Part shown: positions 36,061 through 49,724 of the stretch, one piece after another
How the letters are laid out: each line of letters starts with the position of its first letter
Numbering within the stretch: the stretch's first letter is position 1
Assembly: GCA_037893245.1 (NCBI GenBank)
Contig: JBAIAA010001115.1
Coordinates: 124,001-188,000 of the forward strand
DNA length: 64,000 nucleotides
Reading direction: 5' to 3'
Origin: Crossaster papposus
Lineage: Eukaryota > Echinodermata > Asteroidea > Velatida > Solasteridae
Notes under the pieces: generated by a model
The model's input: only the letters and a program-made list of their open reading frames with translations
Databases searched by the model: none
Told to the model about the DNA's origin: nothing
Position numbers and translations under genes: made by a program

Positions 36061-36298
36061 GTGTCTCTTCATTCTCCAACAATGTTGAGGTTCGCAGCTC
36101 AGATATAAGTCGAGAAAATTGTCCTCATTCGCAGCCATGTTTTCTTCTATGTATGTACATGTATGTACACGTGTATTGCTGCATAGGCCTATGCCGCCAG
36201 TGACCTGACGCATGAGTCTCAACGTTTGGGTCCCTTCCGGTGAGAATTTTGCTGATATTTTAGCTCAGATGTGGAGCTGGTGAGGGTCTCATCATCCT

Positions 36299-39200
36299 CC
36301 AACAAAGTTGAGGTTCGCATCTCACATATAAGTCGAGAAAATTATCCTCCTTCACAGCAATGCTTACTTCTGTTTATGTATGCACACGTGTATTGCTGCA
36401 TAGGCCTATGCCGCCAGTGACCTGACACATGAGTCTCAAAGTTTGTGTCCCTTCTGGTGAGTATTTTGGCGATATGTTAGCTCAGATGTGGAGCTGGTGA
36501 GTGTCTCTTCATTCTCCAACAAAGTTGAGGTTCGCAGCTCAGATATAAGTCGAGAAAATTGTCCTCATTTGCAGCCATGTTTTCTTCTATGTATGTACAT
36601 GTATGTACACGTGTATTGCTGCATAGGCCTATGCCGCCAGTGACCTGACGCATGAGTCTCAACGTTTGGGTCCCTTCCGGTGATAATTGTTGCGATATGT
36701 TAGCTCAGATGTGGAGCTGGTGAGTGTCTCATCATCCTCCAACAAAGTTGAGGTTCGCAACTCAGATATAAGTCGAGGAAATTATCCTCATTTGCAGCCA
36801 TGTTTACTTCTGTTTATGTATGTACACGTGTATTACGGCATAGGCCTATGCCGCCAGTGACCTTACGCTTGAGTCTCAAAGTTGTGGTCTCTTCCGGTGA
36901 GTATTTTGGCGATATGTTAGCTTAGATGTGGAGCTGGTGAGTGTCTCTTCATTCTCCAACAAAGTTGAGGTTCGCAGCTCAGATATAAGTCGAGAAAATT
37001 GTCCTCATTCGCAGCCATGTTTACTTTTGTTTATGTATGTACACGTGTATTGCTGCATAGGCCTATGCCGCCAGTGACCTGACGCGTGAGTCTCAAAGTT
37101 TGGGTTTCTTCCGGTAAGAATTTTGGTGATATTTTAGCTCAGATGTGGAGCTGGTGAGTGTCTCATCATCCTCCAACAAAGTTGAGGTTCGCATCTCACA
37201 TATAAGTCGAGAAAATTGACCTCATTCGCAGCCATGTTTTCTTCTATGTATGTACATGTATGTACACGTGTATTGCTGCATAGGCCTATGCCGCCAGTGA
37301 CCTGACGCATGAGTCTCAACGTTTGGGTCCCTTTCGGTGAGAATTTTGGCGATATGTTAGCTCAGATGTGGAGCTGGTGAGTGTCTCATCATCCTCCAAC
37401 AAAGTTGAGGTTCGCAGCTCAGATATAAGTCGAGAAAATTATCCTCATTTGCAGCCATGTTTACTTCTGTTTATGTATGTACACATATATTACGGCATAG
37501 GCCTATGCCGCCAGTGACCTTACGCATGAGTCTCAAAGTTGTGGTCTCTTCCGGTGTGTATTTTAGTGATATGTTAGCTCAGATGTGGAGCTGGTGAGTG
37601 TCTCTTCATTCTCCAACAAAGTTGAGGTTCGCAGCTCAGATATAAGTCGAGAAAATTGTCCTCATTCGCAGCCATGTTTACTTTTGTTTACGTATGCACA
37701 CGTGTATTGCTGCATAGGCCTATGCCGCCAGTGACCTTACGCTTGAGTCTCAAAGTTGTGGTCTCTTTCGGTGTGTATTTTAGCGATATGTTAGCTCAGA
37801 TGTGGAGCTGGTGAGTGTCTCTTCATTCTCCAACAAAGTTGAGGTTCGCAGCTCAGATATAAGTCGAGAAAATTGTCCTCATTCGCAGCCATGTTTACTT
37901 CTGTTTATTTATGTACACGTGTATTGCTGCATAGGCCTATGCCGCCAGTGACCTGACGCGTGAGTCTCAAAGTTTGGGTTTCTTCCGGTAAGAATTTTGG
38001 TGATATTTTAGCTCAGATGTGGAGCTGGTGAGTGTCTCATCATCCTCCAACAAAGTTGAGGTTCGCATCTCACATATAAGTCGAGAAAATTGACCTCATT
38101 CGCAGCCATGTTTTCTTCTATGTATGTACATGTATGTACACGTGTATTGCTGCATAGGCCTATGTCGCCAGTGACCTGACGCATCAGTTTTAACGTTTGG
38201 GTCTCTTTCGGTGAGTATTTTGGCGATATGTTAGCTCAGATGTGGAGCTGGTGAGTGTCTCTTCATTCTCCAACAAAGTTGAGGTTCGCAGCTCAGATAT
38301 AAGTCGAGAAAATTGTCCTCATTCGCAGCCATGTTTACTTCTGTTTATGAATGTACACGTATATTACGGCATAGGCCTATGCCGCCAGTGACCTTACGCA
38401 TGAGTCTCAAAGTTGTGGTCTCTTCCGGTGTGTATTTTAGTGATATGTTAGCTCAGATGTGGAGCTAGTGAGTGTCTCTTCATTCTCCAACAAAGTTGAG
38501 GTTCGCAGCTCAGATATAAGTCGAGAAAATTGTCCTCATTCGCAGCCATGTTTACTTTTGTTTACGTATGCACACGTGTATTGCTGCATAGGCCTATGCC
38601 GCCAGTGACCTGACACATGAGTCTCAAGGTTTGGGTCTCTTCCGGTGAGTATTTTGGCGATATGTTAGCTCAGATGTGGAGCTGGTGAGTGTCTCTTCAT
38701 TCTCCAACAAAGTTGAGGTTCGCAGCTCAGATATAAGTCGAGAAAATTATCCTCATTCGCAGCCATGTTTACTTCTGTTTATGTATGTACACGTGTATTA
38801 CGGCATAGGCGTATGCCGCCAGTGACCTTACGCTTGAGTCTCAAAGTTGTGGTCTCTTTCGGTGTGTATTTTAGCGATATGTTAGCTCAGATGTGGAGCT
38901 GGTGAGTGTCTCTTCATTCTCCAACAAAGTTGAGGTTCGCAGCTCAGATATAAGTCGAGAAAATTGTCCTCATTCGCAGCCATGTTTACTTCTGTTTATT
39001 TATGTACACGTGTATTGCTGCATAGGCCTATGCCGCCAGTGACCTGACGCGTGAGTCTCAAAGTTTGGGTTTCTTCCGGTAAGAATTTTGGTGATATTTT
39101 AGCTCAAGATGTGGAGCTGGTGAGTGTCTCATCATCCTCCAACAAAGTTGAGGTTCGCATCTCACATATAAGTCGAGAAAATTGACCTCATTCGCAGCCA

Positions 39201-39781
39201 TGTTTTCTTCTATGTATGTACATGTATGTACACGTGTATTGCTGCATAGGCCTATGCCGCCAGTGACCTGACGCATGAGTCTCAACGTTTGGGTCCCTTC
39301 CGGTGAGAATTTTGGCGATATGTTAGCTCAGATGTGGAGCTGGTGAGTGTCTCATCATCCTCCAACAAAGTTGAGGTTCGCAGCTCAGATATAAGTCGAG
39401 AAAATTATCCTCATTCGAAGCCATGTTTACTTCTGTTTATGTATGTACAGGTGTATTGCGGCATAGGCCTATGCCGCCAGTGACCTTACGCATGAGTCTC
39501 AAAGTTGTGGTCTCTTCCGGTGTGTATTTTAGCGATATGTTAGCTCAGATGTGGAGCTGGTGAGTGTCTCTTCATTCTCCAACAAAGTTGAGGTTTGCAG
39601 CTCAGATATAAGTCGAGAAAATTGTCCTCATTCGCAGCCATGTTTACTTTTGTTTACGTATGCACACGTGTATTGCTGCATAGGCCTATGCCGCCAGTGA
39701 CCTGACACATGAGTCGCAAAGTTTGGGTCTCTTCCGGTGAGTATTTTGGCGATATGTTAGCTCAGATGTGGAGCTGGTGAG
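36299..39781 (+). repeat. 3.5-kb segment, copy 2, one monomer shorter
   Basis: This matches 29.08-32.77 kb. Near 37.72-37.74 kb a B-class left half (TTGCTGCATAGGCC) continues into an A-class right half (CCTTACGCTTG), and one monomer relative to the other copy is missing exactly there. An extra A (AGCTCAAGATG) near 39.1 kb is private to this copy. Confidence 0.82.
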
Positions 39782-39821
39782 TGTCTCTTCATTCTCCAAC
39801 AAAGTTGAGGTTCGCAGCTCA

Positions 39822-41003
39822 GATATAAGTCGAGAAAATTATCCTCATTCGCAGCCATGTTTACTTCTGTTTATGTATGTACACGTGTATTACGGCATAG
39901 GCCTATGCCGCCAGTGACCTTACGCATGAGTCTCAACGTTGTGGTCTCTTCCGGTGTGTATTTTAGCGATATGTTAGCTCAGATGTGGAGCTGGTGAGTG
40001 TCTCTTCATTCTCCAACAAAGTTGAGGTTCGCAGCTCAGATATAAGTCGAGAAAATTGTCCTCATTCGCAGCCATGTTTTCTTCTATGTATGTACATGTA
40101 TGTACACGTGTATTGCTGCATAGGCCTATGCCGCCAGTGACCTGACGCATCAGTCTCAACGTTTGGGTCTCTTTCGGTGAGTATTTTGGCGATATGTTAG
40201 CTCAGATGTGGAGCTGGTGAGTGTCTCTTCATTCTCCAACAAAGTTGAGGTTCGCAGCTCAGATATAAGTCGAGAAAATTGTCCTCATTCGCAGCCATGT
40301 TTTCTTCTATGTATGTACATGTATGTACACGTGTATTGCTGCATAGGCCTATGCCGCCAGTGACCTGACGCATGAGTCTCAACGTTTGGGTCCCTTCCGG
40401 TGAGAATTTTGCTGATATTTTAGCTCAGATGTGGAGCTGGTGAGGGTCTCATCATCCTCCAACAAAGTTGAGGTTCGCATCTCACATATAAGTCGAGAAA
40501 ATTATCCTCCTTCACAGCAATGTTTACTTCTGTTTATGTATGCACACGTGTATTGCTGCATAGGCCTATGCCGCCAGTGACCTGACACATGAGTCTCAAA
40601 GTTTGTGTCCCTTCTGGTGAGTATTTTGGCGATATGTTAGCTCAGATGTGGAGCTGGTGAGTGTCTCTTCATTCTCCAACAAAGTTGAGGTTCGCAGCTC
40701 AGATATAAGTCGAGAAAATTGTCCTCATTTGCAGCCATGTTTTCTTCTATGTATGTACATGTATGTACACGTGTATTGCTGCATAGGCCTATGCCGCCAG
40801 TGACCTGACGCATGAGTCTCAACGTTTGGGTCCCTTCCGGTGATAATTGTTGCGATATGTTAGCTCAGATGTGGAGCTGGTGAGTGTCTCATTATCCTCC
40901 AACAAAGTTGAGGTTCGCAACTCAGATATAAGTCGAGGAAATTATCCTCATTTGCAGCCATGTTTACTTCTGTTTATGTATGTACACGTGTATTACGGCA
41001 TAG
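39822..41003 (+). repeat. 1.2-kb segment, copy 2
   Basis: This matches 34.34-35.52 kb at a constant 5480-bp offset. The match stops where this copy reads GGCGTATGCC and CTCAAAGTTG and the partner reads GGCCTATGCC and CTCAATGTTG. The left junction attaches it to the end of the 36.3-39.8 kb segment, showing that large segments were shuffled rather than only tandemly doubled. Confidence 0.8.
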
Positions 41004-44000
41004 GCGTATGCCGCCAGTGACCTTACGCTTGAGTCTCAAAGTTGTGGTCTCTTCCGGTGAGTATTTTGGCGATATGTTAGCTCAGATGTGGAGCTGGTGA
41101 GTGTCTCTTCATTCTCCAACAAAGTTGAGGTTCGCAGCTCAGATATAAGTCGAGAAAATTGTCCTCATTCGCAGCCATGTTTACTTTTGTTTATGTATGT
41201 ACACGTGTATTGCTGCATAGGCCTATGCCGCCAGTGACCTGACGCGTGAGTCTCAAAGTTTGGGTTTCTTCCGGTAAGAATTTTGGTGATATTTTAGCTC
41301 AGATGTGGAGCTGGTGAGTGTCTCATCATCCTCCAACAAAGTTGAGGTTCGCATCTCACATATAAGTCGAGAAAATTGACCTCATTCGCAGCCATGTTTT
41401 CTTCTATGTATGTACATGTATGTACACGTGTATTGCTGCATAGGCCTATGTCGCCAGTGACCTGACGCATCAGTTTCAACGTTTGGGTCACTTTCGGTGA
41501 GTATTTTGGCGATATGTTAGCTCAGATGTGGAGCTGGTGAGTGTCTCTTCATTCTCCAACAAAGTTGAGGTTCGCAGCTCAGATATAAGTCGAGAAAATT
41601 GTCCTCATTCGCAGCCATGTTTACTTCTGTTTATGTATGTACACGTATATTACGGCATAGGCCTATGCCGCCAGTGACCTTACGCATGAGTCTCAAAGTT
41701 GTGGTCTCTTCCGGTGTGTATTTTAGTGATATGTTAGCTCAGATGTGGAGCTGGTGAGTGTCTCTTCATTCTCCAACAAAGTTGAGGTTCGCAGCTCAGA
41801 TATAAGTCGAGAAAATTGTCCTCATTCGCAGCCATGTTTACTTTTGTTTACGTATGTACACGTGTATTGCTGCATAGGCCTATGCCGCCAGTGACCTGAC
41901 GCGTGAGTCTCAAAGTTTGGGTTTCTTCCGGTAAGAATTTTGGTGATATTTTAGCTCAGATGTGGAGCTGGTGAGTGTCTCATCATCCTCCAACAAAGTT
42001 GAGGTTCGCATCTCACATATAAGTCGAGAAAATTGACCTCATTCGCAGCCATGTTTTCTTCTATGTATGTACATGTATGTACACGTGTATTGCTGCATAG
42101 GCCTATGCCGCCAGTGACCTGACGCATGAGTCTCAACGTTTGGGTCCCTTCCGGTGAGAATTTGGGCGATATGTTAGCTCAGATGTGGAGCTGGTGAGTG
42201 TCTCATCATCCTCCAACAAAGTTGAGGTTCGCAGCTCAGATATAAGTCGAGAAAATTATCCTCATTCGCAGCCATGTTTACTTCTGTTTATGTATGTACA
42301 GGTGTATTGCGGCATAGGCCTATGCCGCCAGTGACCTTACGCATGAGTCTCAAAGTTGTGGTCTCTTCCGGTGTGTATTTTAGCGATATGTTAGCTCAGA
42401 TGTGGAGCTGGTGAGTGTCTCTTCATTCTCCAACAAAGTTGAGGTTTGCAGCTCAGATATAAGTCGAGAAAATTGTCCTCATTCGCAGCCATGTTTACTT
42501 TTGTTTACGTATACACACGTGTATTGCTGCATAGGCCTATGCCGCCAGTGACCTGACACATGAGTCTCAAAGTTTGGGTCTCTTCCGGTGAGTATTTTGG
42601 CGATATTTTAGCTCAGATGTGGAGCTGGTGAATGTCTCATCATCCTCCAACAAAGTTGAGGTTCGCATCTCACATATAAGTCGAGAAAATTGACCTCATT
42701 CGCAGCCATGTTTTCTTCTATGTATGTACATGTATGTACACGTGTATTGCTGCATAGGCCTATGTCGCCAGTGACCTGACGCATCAGTTTCAACGTTTGG
42801 GTCACTTTCGGTGAGTATTTTGGCGATATGTTAGCTCAGATGTGGAGCTGGTGAGTGTCTCTTCATTCTCCAACAAAGTTGAGGTTCGCAGCTCAGATAT
42901 AAGTCGAGAAAATTGTCCTCATTCGCAGCCATGTTTACTTCTGTTTATGTATGTACACGTATATTACGGCATAGGCCTATGCCGCCAGTGACCTTACGCA
43001 TGAGTCTCAAAGTTGTGGTCTCTTCCGGTGTGTATTTTAGTGATATGTTAGCTCAGATGTGGAGCTGGTGAGTGTCTCTTCATTCTCCAACAAAGTTGAG
43101 GTTCGCAGCTCAGATATAAGTCGAGAAAATTGTCCTCATTCGCAGCCATGTTTACTTTTGTTTACGTATGCACACGTGTATTGCTGCATAGGCCTATGCC
43201 GCCAGTGACCTGACACATGAGTCTCAAGGTTTGGGTCTCTTCCGGTGAGTATTTTGGCGATATGTTAGCTCAGATGTGGAGCTGGTGAGTGTCTCTTCAT
43301 TCTCCAACAAAGTTGAGGTTCGCAGCTCAGATATAAGTCGAGAAAATTATCCTCATTCGCAGCCATGTTTACTTCTGTTTATGTATGTACACGTGTATTA
43401 CGGCATAGGCGTATGCCGCCAGTGACCTTACGCTTGAGTCTCAAAGTTGTGGTCTCTTTCGGTGTGTATTTTAGCGATATGTTAGCTCAGATGTGGAGCT
43501 GGTGAGTGTCTCTTCATTCTCCAACAAAGTTGAGGTTCGCAGCTCAGATATAAGTCGAGAAAATTGTCCTCATTCGCAGCCATGTTTACTTCTGTTTATT
43601 TATGTACACGTGTATTGCTGCATAGGCCTATGCCGCCAGTGACCTGACGCGTGAGTCTCAAAGTTTGGGTTTCTTCCGGTAAGAATTTTTGTGATATTTT
43701 AGCTCAGATGTGGAGCTGGTGAGTGTCTCATCATCCTCCAACAAAGTTGAGGTTCGCATCTCACATATAAATCGAGAAAATTGACCTCATTCGCAGCCAT
43801 GTTTTCTTCTATGTATGTACATGTATGTACACGTGTATTGCTGCATAGGCCTATGCCGCCAGTGACCTGACGCATGAGTCTCAACGTTTGGGTCCCTTCC
43901 GGTGAGAATTTTGGCGATATGTTAGCTCAGATGTGGAGCTGGTGAGTGTCTCATCATCCTCCAACAAAGTTGAGGTTCGCAGCACAGATATAAGTCGAGA

Positions 44001-46649
44001 AAATTATCCTCATTCGCAGCCATGTTTACTTCTGTTTATGTATGTACAGGTGTATTGCGGCATAGGCCTATGCCGCCAGTGACCTTACGCATGAGTCTCA
44101 AAGTTGTGGTCTCTTCCGGTGTGTATTTTAGCGATATGTTAGCTCAGATGTGGAGCTGGTGAGTGTCTCTTCATTCTCCAACAAAGTTGAGGTTTGCAGC
44201 TCAGATATAAGTCGAGAAAATTGTCCTCATTCGCAGCCATGTTTACTTTTGTTTACGTATGCACACGTGTATTGCTGCATAGGCCTATGCCGCCAGTGAC
44301 CTGACACATGAGTCTCAAAGTTTGGGTCTCTTCCGGTGAGTATTTTGGCGATATGTTAGCTCAGATGTGGAGCTGGTGAGTGTCTCTTCATTCTCCAACA
44401 AAGTTGAGGTTCGCAGCTCAGATATAAGTCGAGAAAATTATCCTCCTTCACAGCAATGTTTACTTCTGTTTATGTATGCACACGTGTATTGCTGCATAGG
44501 CCTATGCCGCCAGTGACCTGACACATGAGTCTCAAAGTTTGTGTCCCTTCTGGTGAGTATTTTGGCGATATGTTAGCTCAGATGTGGAGCTGGTGAGTGT
44601 CTCATCATCCTCCAACAAAGTTGAGGTTCGCAGCTCAGATATAAGTCGAGAAAATTATCCTCATTCGCAGCCATGTTTACTTCTGTTTATGTATGTACAC
44701 GTGTATTACGGCATAGGCCTATGCCGCCAGTGACCTTACGCATGAGTCTCAAAGTTGTGGTCTCTTCCGGTGTGTATTTTAGTGATATGTTAGCTCAGAT
44801 GTGGAGCTGGTGAGTGTCTCTTCATTCTCCAACAAAGTTGAGGTTCGCAGCTCAGATATAATTCGAGAAAATTGTCCTCATTCGCAGCCATGTTTACTTT
44901 CGTTTACGTATGCACACGTGTATTGCTGCATAGGCCTATGCCGCTAGTGACCTGACACATGAGTCTCAAAGTTTGGGTCTCTTCCGGTGAGTATTTTGGC
45001 GATATGTTAGCTCAGATGTGGAGCTGGTGAGTGTCTCTTCATTCTCCAACAAAGTTGAGGTTCGCAGCTCAGATATAAGTCGAGAAAATTATCCTCATTC
45101 GCAGCCATGTTTACTTCTGTTTTTGTATGTACACGTGTATTACGGCATAGGCGTATGCCGCCAGTGACCTTACGCTTGAGTCTCAAAGTTGTGGTCTCTT
45201 TCGGTGTGTATTTTAGCGATATGTTAGCTCAGATGTGGAGCTGGTGAGTGTCTCTTCATTCTCCAACAAAGTTGAAGTTCGCAGCTCAGATATAAGTCGA
45301 GAACATTTTCCTCATTCGCAGCCATGTTTACTTCTGTTTATTTATGTACACGTGTATTACGGCATAGGCCTATGCCGCCAGTGACCTTACACTTGAGTCT
45401 CAAAGTTGTGGTCTCTTTCGGTGAGTATTTTGGCGATATGTTAGCTCAGATGTGGAGCTGGTGAGTGTCTCTTCATTCTCCAACAAAGTTGAGGTTCGCA
45501 GCTCAGATATAAGTCGAGAAAATTGTCCTCATTCGCAGCCATGTTTACTTTTGTTTATGTATGTACACGTGTATTGCTGCATAGGCCTATGCCGCCAGTG
45601 ACCTGACGCGTGAGTCTCAAAGTTTGGGTTTCTTCCGGTAAGAATTTTGGTGATATTTTAGCTCAGATGTGGAGCTGGTGAGTGTCTCATCATCCTCCAA
45701 CAAAGTTGAGGTTCGCATCTCACATATAAGTCGAGAAAATTGACCTCATTCGCAGCCATGTTTTATTCTATGTATGTACATGTATGTACACGTGTATTGC
45801 TGCATAGGCCTATGCCGCCAGTGACCTGACGCATGAGTCTCAACGTTTGGGTCCCTTCCGGTGAGAATTTTGGCGATATGTTAGCTCAGATGTGGAGCTG
45901 GTGAGTGTCTCATCATCCTCCAACAAAGTTGAGGTTCGCAGCTCAGATATAAGTCGAGAAAATTATCCTCATTCGCAGCCATGTTTACTTCTGTTTATGT
46001 ATGTACAGGTGTATTACGGCATAGGCCTATGCCGCCAGTGACTTTACGCATGAGTCTCAAAGTTGTGGTCTCTTCCGGTGTGTATTTTAGCGATATGTTA
46101 GCTCAGATGTGGAGCTGGTGAGTGTCTCTTCATTCTCCAACAAAGTTGAGGTTCGCAGCTCAGATATAAGTCGAGAAAATTGTCCTCATTCGCAGCCATG
46201 TTTACTTTTGTTTACGTATGCACACGTGTATTACGGCATAGGCGTATGCCGCCAGTGACCTTACGCTTGAGTCTCAAAGTTTGGGTCTCTTCCGGTGAGT
46301 ATTTTGGCGATATGTTAGCTCAGATGTGGAGCTGGTGAGTGTCTCTTCATTCTCCAACAAAGTTGAGGTTCGCAGCTCAGATATAAGTCGAGAAAATTAA
46401 CCTCATTCGCAGCCATGTTTACTTCTGTTTATGTATGTACACGTGTATTACGGCATAGGCGTATGCCGCCAGTGACCTTACGCTTGAGTCTCAAAGTTGT
46501 GGTCTCTTTCGGTGTGTATTTTAGCGATATGTTAGCTCAGATGTGGAGCTGGTGAGTGTCTCTTCATTCTCCAACAAAGTTGAGGTTGGCAGCTCAGATA
46601 TAAGTCGAGAAAATTGTCCTCATTCGCAGCCATGTTTACTTTTGTTTAC
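41004..46649 (+). repeat. Mixed satellite zone with partial 6-mer repetition
   Basis: The distinctive TATGTCGCCAGTG monomer followed by CAGTTTCAACG and GGTCACTTTCGG occurs at about 41.45 and 42.76 kb, 1314 bp apart (two 223-bp and four 217-bp monomers), with matching flanks for about 0.55 kb. From about 42.6 kb the order resembles 38.0-39.8 kb. A 223-bp-class monomer with TTTTATTCTATG (near 45.77 kb) and a GAACATTTTCC monomer (near 45.3 kb) are local variants. Nothing other than satellite is visible. Confidence 0.72.
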
Positions 46650-47991
46650 GTATGCACACGTGTATTGCTGCATAGGCCTATGCCGCCAGTGACCTGACAC
46701 ATGAGTCTCAAAGTTTGGGTCTCTTCCGGTGAGTATTTTGGCGATATGTTAGCTCAGACGTGGAGCTGGTGAGTGTCTCTTCATTCTCCAACAAAGTTGA
46801 GGTTCGCAGCTCAGATATAAGTCGAGAAAATTATCCTCCTTCACAGCAATGTTTACTTCTGTTTATGTATGCACACGTGTATTGCTGCATAGGCCTATGC
46901 CGCCAGTGACCTGACACATGAGTCTCAAAGTTTGTGTCCCTTCTGGTGAGTATTTTGGCGATATGTTAGCTCAGATGTGGAGCTGGTGAGTGTCTCTTCA
47001 TTCTCCAACAAAGTTGAGGTTCGCAGCTCAGATATAAGTCGAGAAAATTGTCCTCATTTGCAGCCATGTTTTCTTCTATGTATGTACATGTATGTACACG
47101 TGTATTGCTGCATAGGCCTATGCCGCCAGTGACCTGACGCATGAGTCTCAACGTTTGGGTCCCTTCCGGTGATAATTGTTGCGATATGTTAGCTCAGATG
47201 TGGAGCTGGTGAGTGTCTCTTCATTCTCCAACAAAGTTGAGGTTCGCAGCTCAGATATAAGTCGAGAAAATTTTCCTCATTCGCAGCCATGTTTACTTCT
47301 GTTTATTTATGTACACGTGTATTACGGCATAGGCCTATGCCGCCAGTGACCTTACACTTGAGTCTCAAAGTTGTGGTCTCTTTCGGTGAGTATTTTGGCG
47401 ATATGTTAGCTCAGATGTGGAGCTGGTGAGTGTCTCTTCATTCTCCAACAAAGTTGAGGTTCGCAGCTCAGATATAAGTCGAGAAAATTGTCCTCATTCG
47501 CAGCCATGTTTACTTTTGTTTATGTATGTACACGTGTATTGCTGCATAGGCCTATGCCGCCAGTGACCTGACGCGTGAGTCTCAAAGTTTGGGTTTCTTC
47601 CGGTAAGAATTTTGGTGATATTTTAGCTCAGATGTGGAGCTGGTGAGTGTCTCATCATCCTCCAACAAAGTTGAGGTTTGCATCTCACATATAAGTCGAG
47701 AAAATTGTCCTCATTCGCAGCCATGTTTTCTTCTATGTATGTACATGTATGTACACGTGTATTGCTGCATAGGCCTATGCCGCCAGTGACCTGACGCATG
47801 AGTCTCAACGTTTGGGTCCCTTCCGGTGAGAATTTTGGCGATATGTTAGCTCAGATGTGGAGCTGGTGAGTGTCTCTTCATTCTCCAACAAAGTTGAGGT
47901 TCGCAGCTCAGATATAAGTCGAGAAAATTTTCCTCATTCGCAGCCATGTTTACTTCTGTTTATGTATGTACACGTGTATTACGGCATAGGC
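46650..47991 (+). repeat. 7-mer HOR (1531-bp period), copy 1
   Basis: CTCAGACGTGGAG (CG at 46759), the 223-bp monomers near 47.0 and 47.7 kb, TTATTTATGTACACG and CCTTACACTTGAG all recur 1531 bp later. The period equals five 217-bp and two 223-bp monomers. Copy 1 differs by a few bases, for example GGTTTGCATCTC near 47.68 kb. Confidence 0.84.
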
Positions 47992-48180
47992 CTATGCCGC
48001 CAGTGACCTTACGCATGAGTCTCAAAGTTGTGGTCTCTTCCGGTGTGTATTTTAGAGATATGTTAGCTCAGATGTGGAGCTGGTGAGTGTCTCTTCATTC
48101 TCCAACAAAGTTGAGGTTCGCAGCTCAGATATAAGTCGAGAGAATTGTCCTCATTCGCAGCCATGTTTACTTTTGTTTAT

Positions 48181-49522
48181 GTATGCACACGTGTATTGCT
48201 GCATAGGCCTATGCCGCCAGTGACCTGACACATGAGTCTCAAAGTTTGGGTCTCTTCCGGTGAGTATTTTGGCGATATGTTAGCTCAGACGTGGAGCTGG
48301 TGAGTGTCTCTTCATTCTCCAACAAAGTTGAGGTTCGCAGCTCAGATATAAGTCGAGAAAATTATCCTCCTTCACAGCAATGTTTACTTCTGTTTATGTA
48401 TGCACACGTGTATTGCTGCATAGGCCTATGCCGCCAGTGACCTGACACATGAGTCTCAAAGTTTGTGTCCCTTCTGGTGAGTATTTTGGCGATATGTTAG
48501 CTCAGATGTGGAGCTGGTGAGTGTCTCTTCATTCTCCAACAAAGTTGAGGTTCGCAGCTCAGATATAAGTCGAGAAAATTGTCCTCATTTGCAGCCATGT
48601 TTTCTTCTATGTATGTACATGTATGTACACGTGTATTGCTGCATAGGCCTATGCCGCCAGTGACCTGACGCATGAGTCTCAACGTTTGGGTCCCTTCCGG
48701 TGATAATTGTTGCGATATGTTAGCTCAGATGTGGAGCTGGTGAGTGTCTCTTCATTCTCCAACAAAGTTGAGGTTCGCAGCTCAGATATAAGTCGAGAAA
48801 ATTTTCCTCATTCGCAGCCATGTTTACTTCTGTTTATTTATGTACACGTGTATTACGGCATAGGCCTATGCCGCCAGTGACCTTACACTTGAGTCTCAAA
48901 GTTGTGGTCTCTTTCGGTGAGTATTTTGGCGATATGTTAGCTCAGATGTGGAGCTGGTGAGTGTCTCTTCATTCTCCAACAAAGTTGAGGTTCGCAGCTC
49001 AGATATAAGTCGAGAAAATTGTCCTCATTCGCAGCCATGTTTACTTTTGTTTATGTATGTACACGTGTATTGCTGCATAGGCCTATGCCGCCAGTGACCT
49101 GACGCGTGAGTCTCAAAGTTTGGGTTTCTTCCGGTAAGAATTTTGGTGATATTTTAGCTCAGATGTGGAGCTGGTGAGTGTCTCATCATCCTCCAACAAA
49201 GTTGAGGTTCGCATCTCACATATAAGTCGAGAAAATTGTCCTCATTCGCAGCCATGTTTTCTTCTATGTATGTACATGTATGTACACGTGTATTGCTGCA
49301 TGGGCCTATGCCGCCAGTGACCTGACGCATGAGTCTCAACGTTTAGGTCCCTTCCGGTTAGAATTTTGGCGATATGTTAGCTCAGATGTGGAGCTGGTGA
49401 GTGTCTCTTCATTCTCCAACAAAGTTGAGGTTCGCAGCTCAGATATAAGTCGAGAAAATTTTCCTCATTCGCAGCCATGTTTACTTCTGTTTAAGTATGT
49501 ACACGTGTATTACGGCATAGGC
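48181..49522 (+). repeat. 7-mer HOR (1531-bp period), copy 2
   Basis: This is the second copy of the 1531-bp unit. It carries private changes toward its end (GCATGGGCC near 49.30 kb, GTTTAGGTC near 49.34 kb, GGTTAGAATT near 49.36 kb, TTTAAGTATG near 49.49 kb). A few of these open an 85-codon forward frame at 49280-49537, which I regard as accidental. Confidence 0.83.
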
Positions 49523-49724
49523 GTATGCCGCCAGTGACCTTACGCTTGAGTCTCAAAGTTGTGGTCTCTTTCGGTGTGTATTTTAGCGATATGTTAGCTC
49601 AGATGTGGAGCTGGTGAGTGTCTCTTCATTCTCCAACAAAGTTGAGGTTCGCAGCTCAGATATAAGTCGAGAAAATTATCCTCATTCGCAGCCATGTTTA
49701 CTTCTGTTTATGTATGTACAGGTG

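Noticed and set aside
31001-43884. A single regular 1091-bp HOR covering the middle of the window
   Set aside because: Spacing of 1091 bp recurs at several places (29.9, 31.0 and 32.1 kb), but it is interrupted by 1307/1308-, 1314-, 655/657- and 440-bp intervals, so the middle is a patchwork and not one HOR.
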